Source: Hymenobacter sp. BRD67
GTDB taxonomy: Bacteria; Bacteroidota; Bacteroidia; Cytophagales; Hymenobacteraceae
NCBI RefSeq assembly: GCF_013256425.1
Contig: NZ_CP053904.1
Coordinates: 2,852,001-2,916,000, forward strand
DNA: 64,000 nucleotides
Direction: 5' to 3'
Part shown: piece after piece, positions 1-8,933 of the stretch
Position numbering within the stretch: the stretch's first letter is position 1
Layout of the letters: every line of letters starts with the position of its first letter
Notes under the pieces: model-generated
What the model was told of the DNA's origin: nothing
The model's input: the letters and a program-made list of their open reading frames with translations, nothing else
Databases searched by the model: none
Position numbers and translations under genes: made by a program

Positions 1-1
1 C

Positions 2-922
2 TCGAACGCCTTCTTCCTAACCAATACCCAGCAGGGCTACCGCTACCAGCTGACTGGCTCTGTAGGCCAGACGCTCAACACGCTGCTTGACGTTAATGCT
101 GCTTACACCTACGGCGTGAGCAAGGATATCAGCAACGGTATCCGTAACTCGCCGCAGTCGAACTGGGAGTTGAACCCGGCTTTGAACGTTAACAACCCCG
201 GCCTGGCCTATTCCAACTTCGACCTGCGCCACCGCGTAGTTGCCAGCATCAACATGCACAAGTCTACCAATGATGGCCGCTTCACCGGCTACCTCACTTC
301 GGTACTGACTTACCAGAGCGGTGCGCCCTACACCTGGGTGTATAACAACAACTTCCTGGGCAATGGTCAGCAGAACGTTGAGCTGGCTTATATCCCTGGC
401 TCGGCCTCAGACATCGTACTGGTTAACAAAGTGGGAACGGCCTATGTGCAGGACGGCAGCGGTGCCCAGTACACTGCCCTCAACAGCTTCATCAGCAACG
501 ACCCCTACCTGAGCACCCGCCGCGGCCAGTATGCCGAGCGCAACGCGGCCCGTACGCCCTGGAACAACCAGGCCGACGTTCGCCTGATGGTGGAAGCCAA
601 GCTCGGCAAGCTCACGCCCAACGAAGCCGGGGTGGTATCGCAGGGCCATTCCATCCAGATTTCGTTCGACATCATCAACTTTGGCAACTTCCTGAACAAC
701 AGCTGGGGCCGCCAGTATTTCGTGCCAAACACGTTTAACTCGACGCTCAGCACCGGCCTCAACCAGGTGGCTTACGCCGATGCCAGCGGCAACATCTCGA
801 CTACTTACAACGCCACGACGTTTAACCGCCCGGCCTTCACTTTTAGCAACCCCGCTACTTACTCTATCGACCAGCTGGCCTCGCGCTGGCAGGGACAGCT
901 GGGCGTGCGCTACCTGTTTTAG
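2..922 (+). CDS. TonB-dependent outer-membrane receptor, Oar-like, C-terminal part
   Basis: The frame is open from base 2 to the stop, so this is the last ~306 residues of a larger protein whose start lies outside the window. It is rich in alternating polar/aromatic strands and Asn/Ser/Thr and ends in GVRYLF, a terminal aromatic typical of outer-membrane barrels. The late segment with SIQISFDIINFGNFLNNSWG resembles the last strands of Oar-like TonB-dependent receptors of Bacteroidota, which carry a carboxypeptidase-like domain and plug upstream. The substrate cannot be told. A strong hairpin terminator follows. The family call rests on the C-terminal pattern only. Confidence 0.82.
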   Translation, partial: SNAFFLTNTQQGYRYQLTGSVGQTLNTLLDVNAAYTYGVSKDISNGIRNSPQSNWELNPALNVNNPGLAYSNFDLRHRVVASINMHKSTNDGRFTGYLTSVLTYQSGAPYTWVYNNNFLGNGQQNVELAYIPGSASDIVLVNKVGTAYVQDGSGAQYTALNSFISNDPYLSTRRGQYAERNAARTPWNNQADVRLMVEAKLGKLTPNEAGVVSQGHSIQISFDIINFGNFLNNSWGRQYFVPNTFNSTLSTGLNQVAYADASGNISTTYNATTFNRPAFTFSNPATYSIDQLASRWQGQLGVRYLF

Positions 923-950
923 TATACTGCGCGCAAACATCCGGCTACGT

Positions 951-985
951 AAAGCCCGCCCTCACCAAGGGCGGGCTTTACTTTT
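951..985 (+). terminator. Rho-independent terminator after the TonB receptor
   Basis: A perfect 12-bp stem (951-962 with 968-979), GC-rich at its core, with a 5-base loop and a T-containing tail. It separates the receptor from the glycosyltransferase. Confidence 0.85.
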
Positions 986-1048
986 GAATAGTACTCCCGG
1001 CATCAGCTCAGCTGGCCGTTATCGCTTCTGCTTAGTCTACATTCACCC

Positions 1049-2245
1049 TTGAGAATCCTGCACCTGCCCAAATGGTACCCGCACCGCTACGACGACCAGG
1101 ATGGCGACTTCGTGGCCCGGCACGTGGCGGCCATCGCGGCCCAACCGGGCATCGAGTCGGCGGTGGTGTTTGCGGCCGTGGCGCGCGGGCCACTGCCCCG
1201 GCTCATCGACGCGGATATTGACCTGGCCGGCCCGGTGCCCACCTGGAGCTACTACTACCGCGCCCGGCCCACTGGCCTGGCCCCGCTCGACAAGCTGCTG
1301 AAGCTGCTGCTGTGGCTGCTATGCCAGCGGCGCGGGCTGCGGGCCGTGCGCCGCCACTGGGCCGGCCGGCGGCCCGATGTGGTGCACGCCCACGTACTGC
1401 TGCGGCCGGCCGCGCTGGCATGGTGGCTGCGCGCCCGGCACGGCATTCCCTACGTGCTCACTGAGCACCAAACGGCGCTGCTGCCCGCCAACGCCGGCCG
1501 CCTGGGCCAGGCGCGGCGCTGGATGGTGGGCCACCTGGTGCGGCGGGCAGCAGCCAGCCTGCCCGTGTCGCACGACCTGGCGCGGGCGCTGGCGGCGCTG
1601 GGCGGGGCCAATCCGCGCACGGTCGTGATTCCCAACGTGGTCGACACCGAGCTTTTTTACCCGCCTGCCGATGACCAGGCGCGGCGGCAGGGCCTGCTGC
1701 ACGTAGCGGCTTTCAATGAAAAAGCCAAAAACCTGAGCGGCTTGCTGCGCACCGTGGCCCGGCTGCGCGCCACGGCCCCGCCCCTGCCGGGCCTGCACCT
1801 GCGCATTGCGGGCTATGGCCCCGATGAGGTGCAGGTGCACCAGCTGGCCGCCACGCTCGGCCTGCTGGCTACCGGCACCGTTGAGTTTCTGGGCAAGCTC
1901 ACCCCGGCCCAGGTAGCCACCGAAATGCGCCGGGCGGCGGCCCTGGTCCTTTTTTCCAATTACGAGAACCTGCCCTGCGTGCTCATCGAGGCGCAGGCCA
2001 GCGGGTTGCCCGCCGTGGCTACCCGCGTGGGCGGTGTGCCCGAGCTATTATCCTCCGACCGCCTGGGCCTGCTGGTGCCGCCCACCGACGAGGCGGCCCT
2101 GGCCGAGGCCCTGCGCACGGTACTTACAGCCCCGGCCGGGCGCTTCGATGCGGCCGCGCTACGGGCGCGGGCGGTGGCCGAGTTCAGCTACCCGGCGGTG
2201 GGCCGGGCCTTTGCGGCGGTGTATGCCCGTATTTTGGGGCTATGA
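1049..2245 (+). CDS. Glycosyltransferase family 4 (GT-B fold)
   Basis: A 398-residue protein of normal GT4 length. The N-terminus MRILHLPKWYPHR and the stretch DVVHAHVLLRP fit the acceptor-binding Rossmann domain. Near residues 310-330 are NYENLPCVLIEAQASGLP and VGGVPELL, the GT4 nucleotide-sugar donor motif with its conserved glutamate. It should move a sugar from a nucleotide donor onto a lipid-linked or surface glycan in the cytoplasm; donor and acceptor are unknown. The start is TTG at 1049: no ATG fits and the family N-terminus begins here. The stop overlaps the next ATG by 4 bases, so the two are probably co-translated. Confidence 0.9.
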   Translation: MRILHLPKWYPHRYDDQDGDFVARHVAAIAAQPGIESAVVFAAVARGPLPRLIDADIDLAGPVPTWSYYYRARPTGLAPLDKLLKLLLWLLCQRRGLRAVRRHWAGRRPDVVHAHVLLRPAALAWWLRARHGIPYVLTEHQTALLPANAGRLGQARRWMVGHLVRRAAASLPVSHDLARALAALGGANPRTVVIPNVVDTELFYPPADDQARRQGLLHVAAFNEKAKNLSGLLRTVARLRATAPPLPGLHLRIAGYGPDEVQVHQLAATLGLLATGTVEFLGKLTPAQVATEMRRAAALVLFSNYENLPCVLIEAQASGLPAVATRVGGVPELLSSDRLGLLVPPTDEAALAEALRTVLTAPAGRFDAAALRARAVAEFSYPAVGRAFAAVYARILGL

Positions 2246-2837
2246 ACCTTACCCGCTCGCTGCTCGAAGCCACCGTAAGCCTGGTTGTGCTGATGGGCCT
2301 GTCCCGTTGGGTATTAGGGATTTTTGGCAAAAAAGCGACTGTCTTTCATGCCACCGCGACCCGGCAGCTGGTGCTGCTTACCTGGCCGCTGCTGGCCGTG
2401 GGCACAGGCTTTGCCGCCGCCGGGCCGGGCCTGCTGGCTCCCACCGCCGCCGAGCGCGGGCTGGCCTGGGCACTGCTGGCGGCTATTCTGGCGCTGGCCG
2501 TGCCGGCGCTGGTGCTGCACCTGCGCTACTATACGCTCAATGCCGCTACTACGCTGGTATTTGACCCGCTCGGGGGCGGCTACAGGTGGCTTTAGACGAC
2601 GTATTAGCCTACGACCCGGCCCGCCAGGGCTGGCCAGGGCCCGGCCCCGTAGAGTGGAGCCGCTGCCGCTGGTCGGGCGTTTTCTGGCGGCGCTACGAGT
2701 ACCTGCGGCTGCCACTGCCTCAGGGTGACATTATTCTGACTACCTTGATGCTATCAGACATTCAGCCCCTGGTGCGCTACCTGCGTCATTTCGGCATAGA
2801 GGTGCAGGAGCGTCGCCGCGCCTGGGCGTGGGTGTAA
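2242..2837 (+). CDS. Small two-segment membrane protein, frameshifted
   Basis: As read, the sequence gives 117 residues (2242-2595) and then 83 residues in another frame (2586-2837). Adding one G to the run at 2572-2576 joins them into a 198-residue protein reading DPLGGRLQVALDDVLAYD across the join, so I treat it as one gene. Two hydrophobic segments (residues ~8-30 and ~45-95, the second broken) are followed by a soluble part that looks PH-like (WSGVFWRRYEYLRLPLPQGDIILTTL). It is translationally coupled to the upstream GT4 (ATGA overlap) and may assist it; the function is unknown. The shift is probably a sequence error, like others in this window. Confidence 0.7.
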
Positions 2838-2895
2838 AGAGAGCCGGGAAAATAAACCTGCTTGCTTCGGCCTCGCCCATCTCCCAGCTGGCCCC

Positions 2896-2903
2896 GACCT
2901 TTG
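2896..2903 (+). promoter_or_regulatory. -7-like box of the esterase gene
   Basis: GACCTTTG differs from TAnnTTTG at one position and lies exactly 4 bases before the ATG at 2908. I see no good -33 TTG at normal spacing. If active, it would give a leaderless mRNA. Confidence 0.45.
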
Positions 2904-2907
2904 TGGT

Positions 2908-3726
2908 ATGGCTGATTTTTCTGCTTCAACCCCTCCGCTGCTGCATTATCTTGACCAGGGCAACCCGGCAGCTACCCCGCTGGTGATTCTCCACGGCTTG
3001 TTTGGCACCCTCGACAACTGGCATACGCTGGCCCGGCGCTGGGCCGATGAGGCCGGCCTGCGAGTGGTGTCGGTTGATTTACGCAACCACGGGCGCTCGT
3101 TTCACTCGCCCGAGCACAGCTACGCCCTCATGGCGCAGGATGTGCTCGCCCTGCTCGACCACCTCCACCTTGACCCGGCCCGCCTTACCGTATTGGGCCA
3201 CAGCATGGGCGGCAAGGTGGCCATGTGCCTGGCGCTGGGCTACCCCGCCCGGCTGGCCCAGCTGCTGGTGCTCGACATTGCGCCGCGCTTTTCCAACATG
3301 GAGCATCAGGATGCCATTATTGCCGGCTTGCAGGCAGTGGACCTAGCCGCCCTTCAAACCCGGCAGCAGGCCGAGGCTGCGCTGGCCGCACGCATTCCGC
3401 AGGTAGGCGTGCGGCAGTTCCTGCTCAAGAACCTGTATCGTCGTGAAGACAATTCGTTTGCCTGGCGCATCAACTTACCAGTGCTGGTAAGCCAGCTGGC
3501 CGCTATCGGTGAAGAAATCGGGGCCGCGCAGCCGTTCCTGAAGCCCACGCTGTTTGTGCGCGGTGGCAAGTCCGACTACATCACGCCCGACGATAAGCTG
3601 CACGGCATCCCGGCCCTGTTCCCCAACTCGCAGGTGGTGACCGTACCCGACGCCGGCCACTGGCTGCACGCCGAAAAGCCGGAGGAGGTGTTTGCGCTGG
3701 TGAAAAATTTCGTAGGGCACCTATAG
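2908..3726 (+). CDS. Alpha/beta-hydrolase, YbfF-like esterase
   Basis: 272 residues, the usual length. ILHGLFGTLDNW gives the oxyanion-hole HG, VDLRNHGRS is the next conserved block, and GHSMGGK holds the nucleophile Ser99. The catalytic Asp is probably in RGGKSDYI and the His in DAGHWLHAEKPEEV near the C-terminus. These blocks match the YbfF/short-chain acyl esterase group. No signal peptide, so it should act in the cytoplasm. The natural substrate is not predictable. A -7-like box sits 4 bases before the ATG. Confidence 0.9.
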   Translation: MADFSASTPPLLHYLDQGNPAATPLVILHGLFGTLDNWHTLARRWADEAGLRVVSVDLRNHGRSFHSPEHSYALMAQDVLALLDHLHLDPARLTVLGHSMGGKVAMCLALGYPARLAQLLVLDIAPRFSNMEHQDAIIAGLQAVDLAALQTRQQAEAALAARIPQVGVRQFLLKNLYRREDNSFAWRINLPVLVSQLAAIGEEIGAAQPFLKPTLFVRGGKSDYITPDDKLHGIPALFPNSQVVTVPDAGHWLHAEKPEEVFALVKNFVGHL

Positions 3727-3731
3727 CTGTC

Positions 3732-4675
3732 ATGCCAAACTCTCACCCATCCTGGTATGACACTCTGCCTCGACGGGGGCGTACCCTTCTGTTGCCTTAT
3801 CTGCAAGCTTTAGCCATTTTCTTACTGGTTTTCGGAGGGGCTACTGCTCTACTCCGACCATGGTCATGGGGATACAGGTGGTCATTGTGGGGGCCGCTAG
3901 GAATAGGTTTTGCTATGTGCTGGTGGCTGTGGCGCCCTTGGGCGCTGTTAGCTTCAAATACAAAGGGCGAAAGCAGGGAAGTACCTCTGCTATTTGTATG
4001 GGCGCTTTTCGTAGCTCTGGGATGGAACTTGCGCAACTACCTACGCTACCGTGTGGGCGAAGTGCGCGACCTGCGTAGCGTGCGCGAACTAGCACAGCCG
4101 GGCGAAGCAGTATTTTTCAGGTTGCATAGCTCCTATTATGCCGATAGACCTCACCTGGGGCGCTACGCAGCTCCGCACATCTACATATTGAAAGGCGGCA
4201 GCAAGCGCTTCGAAGCTTCCGTAGCCTACGCCTGCCCTTGCTAGCCGCCGAAGCCGATACTGCCACAGCCCGGTTAGTCCCGCAAGCCCGGCTGCTACCG
4301 CCCGCTTGGCTAGTTTATTCGTACCAAAAGACGCTGGGCGACAACCTCTCGCCCGGTGAAGCTAATTGGCACTTCGTCAACTTCGCTGCTCGCACCGATG
4401 CTCATTTCGATTCGCTGAATTTAGCCGATTTCACTTACCTAATGCGGCTTGAGGGTCCTGCATACGACCAATACCGGGCTGTGCGCGCCAGCGCACTAGC
4501 CCCTTACTGGGGCTCACCGCTGCTTCTACAGCCTATTCGGAGGCCATTCGCCGAACGCGGCACCAGTACGGGGCGTTTGCTGCTTTGGCTTATGCTGGCA
4601 GGTAGCTCTTTTATTTGTTTTCTGCTTCTGGTTATGCCGCTTCGCCCCGATGAGCTGGCCGCTGACCAACCCTAG
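3732..4675 (+). CDS. Hypothetical membrane protein, frameshifted
   Basis: The sequence reads as 170 residues (3732-4244) and then 145 residues in another frame (4238-4675). One extra C in the run at 4235-4237 joins them into 314 residues with the continuous segment VAYACPLLAAEADT. Hydrophobic segments lie near residues 22-42, 48-66 and 84-100, then a soluble domain, then one C-terminal membrane segment (LLLWLMLAGSSFICFLLLVM). The middle resembles, from memory, the soluble region of some Bacteroidota rhomboid-like proteins, but no catalytic GxSG is present and I do not assign that function. Codon use is a little more AT-rich than in its neighbours. It follows the esterase by 5 bases, so probably the same operon. 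Confidence 0.6.
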
Positions 4676-4703
4676 CTGCTACCTCGCTATTCTTCCTTCT
4701 CCT

Positions 4704-5408
4704 TTGCTTTATCTCCTTCCTACTCCGCTGGCCGAGGGCACGGCCCCGCAGGTACTGCCGCCGCAGGTGGTGGCCGCCGTGACCCGGCTGCCCTACTTCC
4801 TGGTCGAAAACCTGCGCACCGCCCGCCGCTTCGTGAAGGAGGTAGCCCCGCACCGCATAATCGAGGATATTCGGTTTGTGCTTATCGATAAGGATAGCAC
4901 AGCCGCTCAGGTAAAGGCGGCCCTCGAACCATTGCTAAAAGAGGATATAGCGGGTGGGGTATTATCAGAAGCGGGCTGCCCTGGCATTGCCGACCCCGGC
5001 GCGGCGCTGGCCCAGGAGGCGCACCGGCTGGGGCTGGCCGTGCGCCCGCTGGTAGGGCCGTCGTCGATTTTATTAACCCTCATGGGCTCGGGGCTCAATG
5101 GGCAGCGGTTTGCCTTTCATGGCTACTTGCCCATCGAGAAGGCCGCTCGCATCACGGCTATCAAAGCCCTCGACAAAGAGGCGGCCCAGCGCGACCAAAG
5201 CCAGCTGTGCATCGAAACGCCCTACCGCAACGACCAGCTCCTCAGCGACTTGCTGGCTCACCTTTCGCCCGGCACCCGCCTCTGCGTGGCCGCCGACCTC
5301 ACCGCTCCTACCGAGTACCTGCGCACGCTGCCCGTAGCCGAGTGGCGCCGCCTGCCTGTGCTGCCGCCGCTGCACAAGCGCCCGGCAGTATTTGCCTGGG
5401 GCAAATAG
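4704..5408 (+). CDS. RsmI-like SAM-dependent methyltransferase (tetrapyrrole methylase fold)
   Basis: An ATG at 4650 is in frame, but it overlaps the previous gene by 26 bases and adds 18 residues not usual for the family. The TTG at 4704 gives LLYLLPTPLAEG, matching the family's N-terminal 'YLxPTP' strand, so I prefer it (234 residues). GGVLSEAGCPGIADPG corresponds to the SAM-binding loop of RsmI (SDAGTPGISDPG), and PLVGPSSILLTLMGSGLNGQRFAFHGYLP to the next conserved block. RsmI 2'-O-methylates C1402 of 16S rRNA; this shorter Bacteroidota form may have a different target. Cytoplasmic. Confidence 0.82.
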   Translation: MLYLLPTPLAEGTAPQVLPPQVVAAVTRLPYFLVENLRTARRFVKEVAPHRIIEDIRFVLIDKDSTAAQVKAALEPLLKEDIAGGVLSEAGCPGIADPGAALAQEAHRLGLAVRPLVGPSSILLTLMGSGLNGQRFAFHGYLPIEKAARITAIKALDKEAAQRDQSQLCIETPYRNDQLLSDLLAHLSPGTRLCVAADLTAPTEYLRTLPVAEWRRLPVLPPLHKRPAVFAWGK

Positions 5409-5539
5409 CAGGCGGGTGCTCCGCAACGCCGGCGCTGACGCTTGCTTACAGCAGAAAGCCGCGGCCCGTAGGGGCAGCGGCTTCCAGACTAGCTGCGGCC
5501 TGACACTGGCGCAGGCGACGCAGCTTACAGCAAGCTGTT

Positions 5540-6253
5540 TTATTTACCGCTGACGCTGCCGCCACCACTCACGTTTTTGGTGAGCTTGGGCGAGCCCAGG
5601 TAACGGATGCTGGCCCCGCCGCTGGCCTCGGCCAGCAGCACTTCGCGCACGGCCAGCGTGGCGCTGCTGCCGCTGCCGGCCTCTATCTGGCTGCGGTTGG
5701 TTTGCAGCTCTTTGCCATCAAACGTAGCCCCGCTGTTGATATTGAGGTCGAAGCGCGGCGCCTGTCCGCTGACGGACACAACACTACCGCTATTTTGGCG
5801 CACAATGAGCACCGCCACGTTGAGCGCGGCCTTGAAGCTGGCTCCCGACGAGATATCGAGCTGAAAATCGGGCGTGGCGAAGCTGCCGGTGCCCGTTACC
5901 TTGGCCCCGCTGCCGGCCGTGATGGCCGTGAGCTGGTCGGCCGTAACGGCCACGTGCAGCTTTTTATTGATGCGCGAGAGCTTACGGTTGTCGCGCTCAT
6001 CGGGGTTGTCGTAATGAATATTGAGCACACCGCTGGTAACGGTGGTCAGAATATGCTCGCGAAACTCGGCCGAGATGGCGCTCACTTCCACCCGTTGCGG
6101 GTGTCCGGCCGTCAGTTCCAGCTCGATACCCGTGCCAATATTGATGGCATGAAAGGCTTCCAAGGGTCGCACCTGGGTCGATAGCTCAGTTTGGGCCAGG
6201 GCCGGTACCAGGGCCAGCACCCACAGCAGGGCAGGCAGAAAATATTTTTTCAT
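5540..6253 (-). CDS. DUF2807 (GIN-domain) secreted beta-helix protein, copy 1
   Basis: 237 residues with a signal peptide (KYFLPALLWVLALVPALAQ). The body is a series of short strands with SGAS/GSGS turns (SSGASFKAALN, NSGATFDGKE, SGGASIRYLG, SGGGSVSGK), the pattern of DUF2807 'head GIN' domains that form right-handed beta-helices. Expected in the periplasm or outside the cell. The role is unknown; adhesin-like surface function is only suggested by the family name. The next gene upstream on the same strand is a paralogue with the same architecture and nearly the same signal peptide, so this is a tandem duplication. Confidence 0.85.
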   Translation of the reverse strand: MKKYFLPALLWVLALVPALAQTELSTQVRPLEAFHAINIGTGIELELTAGHPQRVEVSAISAEFREHILTTVTSGVLNIHYDNPDERDNRKLSRINKKLHVAVTADQLTAITAGSGAKVTGTGSFATPDFQLDISSGASFKAALNVAVLIVRQNSGSVVSVSGQAPRFDLNINSGATFDGKELQTNRSQIEAGSGSSATLAVREVLLAEASGGASIRYLGSPKLTKNVSGGGSVSGK

Positions 6254-6385
6254 ATATACTATTAGTCAACTACTTTTACCGGGCAGGCCACGCTTGGCAA
6301 TGCGCAGCAAGCGACTGCAACTTAAAGAAAGGACAAAGAAAGGCAGTTTGAGCTTGCTACTAGCGCTTACTCACGCCTGAGTATG

Positions 6386-7090
6386 CTACCGGCCACTCAC
6401 GCTGCCGCCGCTGCTGGTGTGCTTCGATACCTGAGGCGCCCCGCCGTAGGTGACGCTGCCGCCGCTGCTGGCCCGCGCCGAGAGGGTTTTCTGCACCTCC
6501 ACGGCCACGCTGCCGCCGCTGCTGGCTTCGGCCTCACAATCGCTGGTACGCAGGTTTTTGCCGCTAAAGCTACCGCCGCTGCTGGTGCGCACGCCCAGGC
6601 GCTGGGTGGTGCCGCTCACCACGGCCTCGGCGCCGCTGCTAAGCTCGGCCTGAATGGAAGCTGCCGCAAAGTCGCCTTTGAGCGAAGCCCCCGACGACAC
6701 GGACAGCCGCAGGTCGGCGGTGGCGTAGGCAGTGCTTTTCACATGTAGCTCGGAGCCGCTGCTGGCCGACAGCCCGGTAAGCTGGGCAGCGGTAACGTTC
6801 ACGCGCAGCTTGTTGTGGTGGTTGTTGCGCCACAGGTCCGACGCCTGCATATCGAATTTTACCCGCAACACCCCATCCTCCACGGTGGTTTTGATGCGGG
6901 CGCGGTTTTCGGGCGTGTCGGCCGTCACCTCCACGCGCTGGGGCGTGCCCGCCGTTACGAACAGCTCGATGCCGCTACTTACCTCCACCGCGTGGAAGGT
7001 AGACACGGCCCGAACTTCGGAAGAGGTCTGAGCCAGGGCGGGCACCAGGGCCAGCAACCAGAGTAAAACCGGGAAGAACAGATTTTTCAT
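6386..7090 (-). CDS. DUF2807 (GIN-domain) secreted beta-helix protein, copy 2
   Basis: 234 residues. Signal peptide NLFFPVLLWLLALVPALAQ, then a DUF2807 body. SSG turns recur about every 15-25 residues (SASSGSELHV, SVSSGASLKG, SSGAEAVVSG, TSSGGSFSGK, ASSGGSVAVE, ASSGGSVTYG, SSGGSVSGR), each encoded by nearly the same GC-rich stretch, visible on the plus strand as repeated CCGCCGCTGCTGG. The repeats fit successive turns of a beta-helix. It lies 132 bases upstream of copy 1, same strand. The DNA-level similarity of the turns may let the gene gain or lose turns by slippage. Function unknown; exported. Confidence 0.85.
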   Translation of the reverse strand: MKNLFFPVLLWLLALVPALAQTSSEVRAVSTFHAVEVSSGIELFVTAGTPQRVEVTADTPENRARIKTTVEDGVLRVKFDMQASDLWRNNHHNKLRVNVTAAQLTGLSASSGSELHVKSTAYATADLRLSVSSGASLKGDFAAASIQAELSSGAEAVVSGTTQRLGVRTSSGGSFSGKNLRTSDCEAEASSGGSVAVEVQKTLSARASSGGSVTYGGAPQVSKHTSSGGSVSGR

Positions 7091-7284
7091 GAGTGAAAGG
7101 GAAAAAGGAGGGAAAATTGGGATGCTGGCCTGGTTACCAGGCCAGCTGGTAGTTCGTTACATGCCTTGGGCTAAAAAAGCTGGGCTGCTGGTTGCCTGGC
7201 TGGCGAGATGCGGCAAAGATGACGGCCGTTGCCCGGCTCTTCAAGATTATTATCCCAATTACCCTAAACCCTACCCCAACTACC

Positions 7285-7959
7285 CTATTCTTCGCGCCGG
7301 GTGCTAGCAAGCTCATTAGCAGCCGCTCCTGCATCAGGCAGCGGCCTGTCGGCTACTCGGGCATTGCCTTTAAAGGCCGACATAGTGGCTTCGCCCTGGG
7401 CCGCGATGCCGCGCCGGCCCAGCACCCGCCCTACTGTGCGCCACAAAATGCTTACATCGAGCCAAAAGCTTTGATGCTCCACGTACCACACATCAAAATC
7501 AAATTTTTCTTCCCACGAGATAGCGTTTCGCCCGTTTACCTGCGCCCAGCCCGTGAGGCCGGGGCGCACGAGGTGGCGCCGTGCCTGCCTGGGCGAGTAT
7601 AGCGGCAAATACGCGGGCAGCAGCGGTCGCGGGCCTACCAGGCTCATATCACCGCGCACAATATTCCAAAGCTGCGGCAGCTCATCGAGCGAAGTAGCTC
7701 GCAGCCAGCGCCCGATGGCCGGCAGGCGCTGGGCATCGGGCAGCAGCTGGCCAGTGCCGGGGTCGCGGGCGCTGGTCATGGTTTGCAGCTTATACAAGGT
7801 AAAAAGCTGCCCGCCCAGCCCCGGCCGCCGCTGCCGAAACAGCCAGGCACCGCCGTTCTGGCCGGCCGCCAGCGCGGCTCCTAGGGCCAGCAGCGGCAGC
7901 GTGAGCACCACCAGCGGCAGGGCCACGGCCAGGTCGAGCAGGCGCTTACCAGGGTACAT
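7285..7959 (-). CDS. Initiating sugar-phosphate transferase, PglC/WcaJ-type
   Basis: 224 residues, the short single-domain form. The N-terminal re-entrant hydrophobic helix (KRLLDLAVALPLVVLTLPLLALGAALA) is followed by LYKLQTM, then SLDELPQLWNIVRGDMSLVGPRP, the signature of bacterial polyprenyl-phosphate phosphoglycosyl transferases, and PGLTGWAQVNGRN. It should attach the first sugar-1-phosphate of a surface glycan to undecaprenyl phosphate at the inner membrane. The C-terminal ~35 residues are extra. Upstream, between it and divergent ispE, is a perfect 27-bp inverted repeat. PglD- and PglE-like genes near 23-24 kb may make its substrate. Confidence 0.9.
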   Translation of the reverse strand: MYPGKRLLDLAVALPLVVLTLPLLALGAALAAGQNGGAWLFRQRRPGLGGQLFTLYKLQTMTSARDPGTGQLLPDAQRLPAIGRWLRATSLDELPQLWNIVRGDMSLVGPRPLLPAYLPLYSPRQARRHLVRPGLTGWAQVNGRNAISWEEKFDFDVWYVEHQSFWLDVSILWRTVGRVLGRRGIAAQGEATMSAFKGNARVADRPLPDAGAAANELASTRREE

Positions 7960-7975
7960 GGGTAATGGGTAACGA

Positions 7976-8040
7976 GTAACGGGTAGTAAAGAACGTCATA
8001 CTTCATTGCGTTTAGTATGACGTTCTTTACTACCCGTTAC
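7976..8040. repeat. Perfect 27-bp inverted repeat between divergent pglC-like gene and ispE (AAGAACGTCAT family)
   Basis: Arms 7976-8002 and 8014-8040 are perfectly complementary around an 11-base loop. They contain AAGAACGTCAT, also found in hairpins at 14036-14124 and 32565-32611. There is no T-tract and both flanking genes start here, so this is not a simple terminator. Confidence 0.85.
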
Positions 8041-8057
8041 CCACTATCCCGTTCCCT

Positions 8058-8885
8058 TTGCTTTCCTTTCCCAACGCCAAGCTCAATCTGGGCCTTTACG
8101 TAACGGCCAGGCGGCCCGATGGCTACCACGAGCTGGAAACTGTATTCTTGCCCCTTCCCTGGAACGACGCGCTCGAAGTACTGCCCGCGCCCAAAGGCCA
8201 GGTCGCCGCCAACCTTACCCTCACGGGCCGGCCCATTCCGGGCGAGGCCGCTACCAACCTGTGCCTGAGGGCTTACGAGCTACTAAAGGCCGATTTCGCG
8301 GCGCTGCCGGCCATGCAGCTGCATCTGCACAAAATCGTGCCCATCGGCGCGGGGCTGGGGGGCGGCTCGGCCGATGCCGCATTTGCCTTACGAGCCATAG
8401 CCGAAGTAGGTGGGCTGCCGCTGACGACGGCGCAGCTCGAAAGCTACGCGCGCAGGCTCGGCGCCGATTGTGCGTTTTTTATGGAGAATACGCCTCGGCT
8501 GGCGCGCGGCAAAGGCGATATTTTCGAGCCCATCGACCTGAATATGCGCGGCACCGCCTGCGTAGTGGTGTACCCCAACCTGCACATCAGCACGGCGCAG
8601 GCCTTTGCGGGCATTGTGCCGCAAGCACCGGCATACCCGCTGCGCGAGGCCCTGGCCCAACCCATGAGCAGCTGGCGCACCACGGTCAGCAACGATTTTG
8701 AAGCCGCGCTGGCCCCGACATTTCCGGTACTGAATAATATTAAGAATTTACTATATAATGCCGGCGCGGGCTACGCCAGTCTCTCCGGCTCGGGCTCCGC
8801 GGTATACGCCTTATTTCCCGACAGGCCGGAGGCCCCCGCCTTGCCCTGGCCCGCTGAGTACCTGGTGTGGCGGGGCCTCTTATAA
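8058..8885 (+). CDS. ispE: 4-diphosphocytidyl-2-C-methyl-D-erythritol kinase
   Basis: 275 residues, normal length. SFPNAKLNLGLYV near the N-terminus has the catalytic-site Lys of GHMP kinases of this type, PIGAGLGGGSADAAFAL (around residue 95-112) is the ATP-binding glycine-rich loop, and SLSGSGSAVYALF near the C-terminus is the third GHMP motif. It phosphorylates CDP-methylerythritol at the 2-hydroxyl in the MEP isoprenoid pathway, in the cytoplasm. The start is TTG at 8058, giving MLSFPNAK as in the family; no ATG fits. The gene is divergent from the PglC-like gene across a long palindrome. Confidence 0.95.
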   Translation: MLSFPNAKLNLGLYVTARRPDGYHELETVFLPLPWNDALEVLPAPKGQVAANLTLTGRPIPGEAATNLCLRAYELLKADFAALPAMQLHLHKIVPIGAGLGGGSADAAFALRAIAEVGGLPLTTAQLESYARRLGADCAFFMENTPRLARGKGDIFEPIDLNMRGTACVVVYPNLHISTAQAFAGIVPQAPAYPLREALAQPMSSWRTTVSNDFEAALAPTFPVLNNIKNLLYNAGAGYASLSGSGSAVYALFPDRPEAPALPWPAEYLVWRGLL

Positions 8886-8933
8886 ACGGTTTTAACCAGC
8901 GGTTAAGCCACCACTGCGCGCAGGTGCTGGTGG

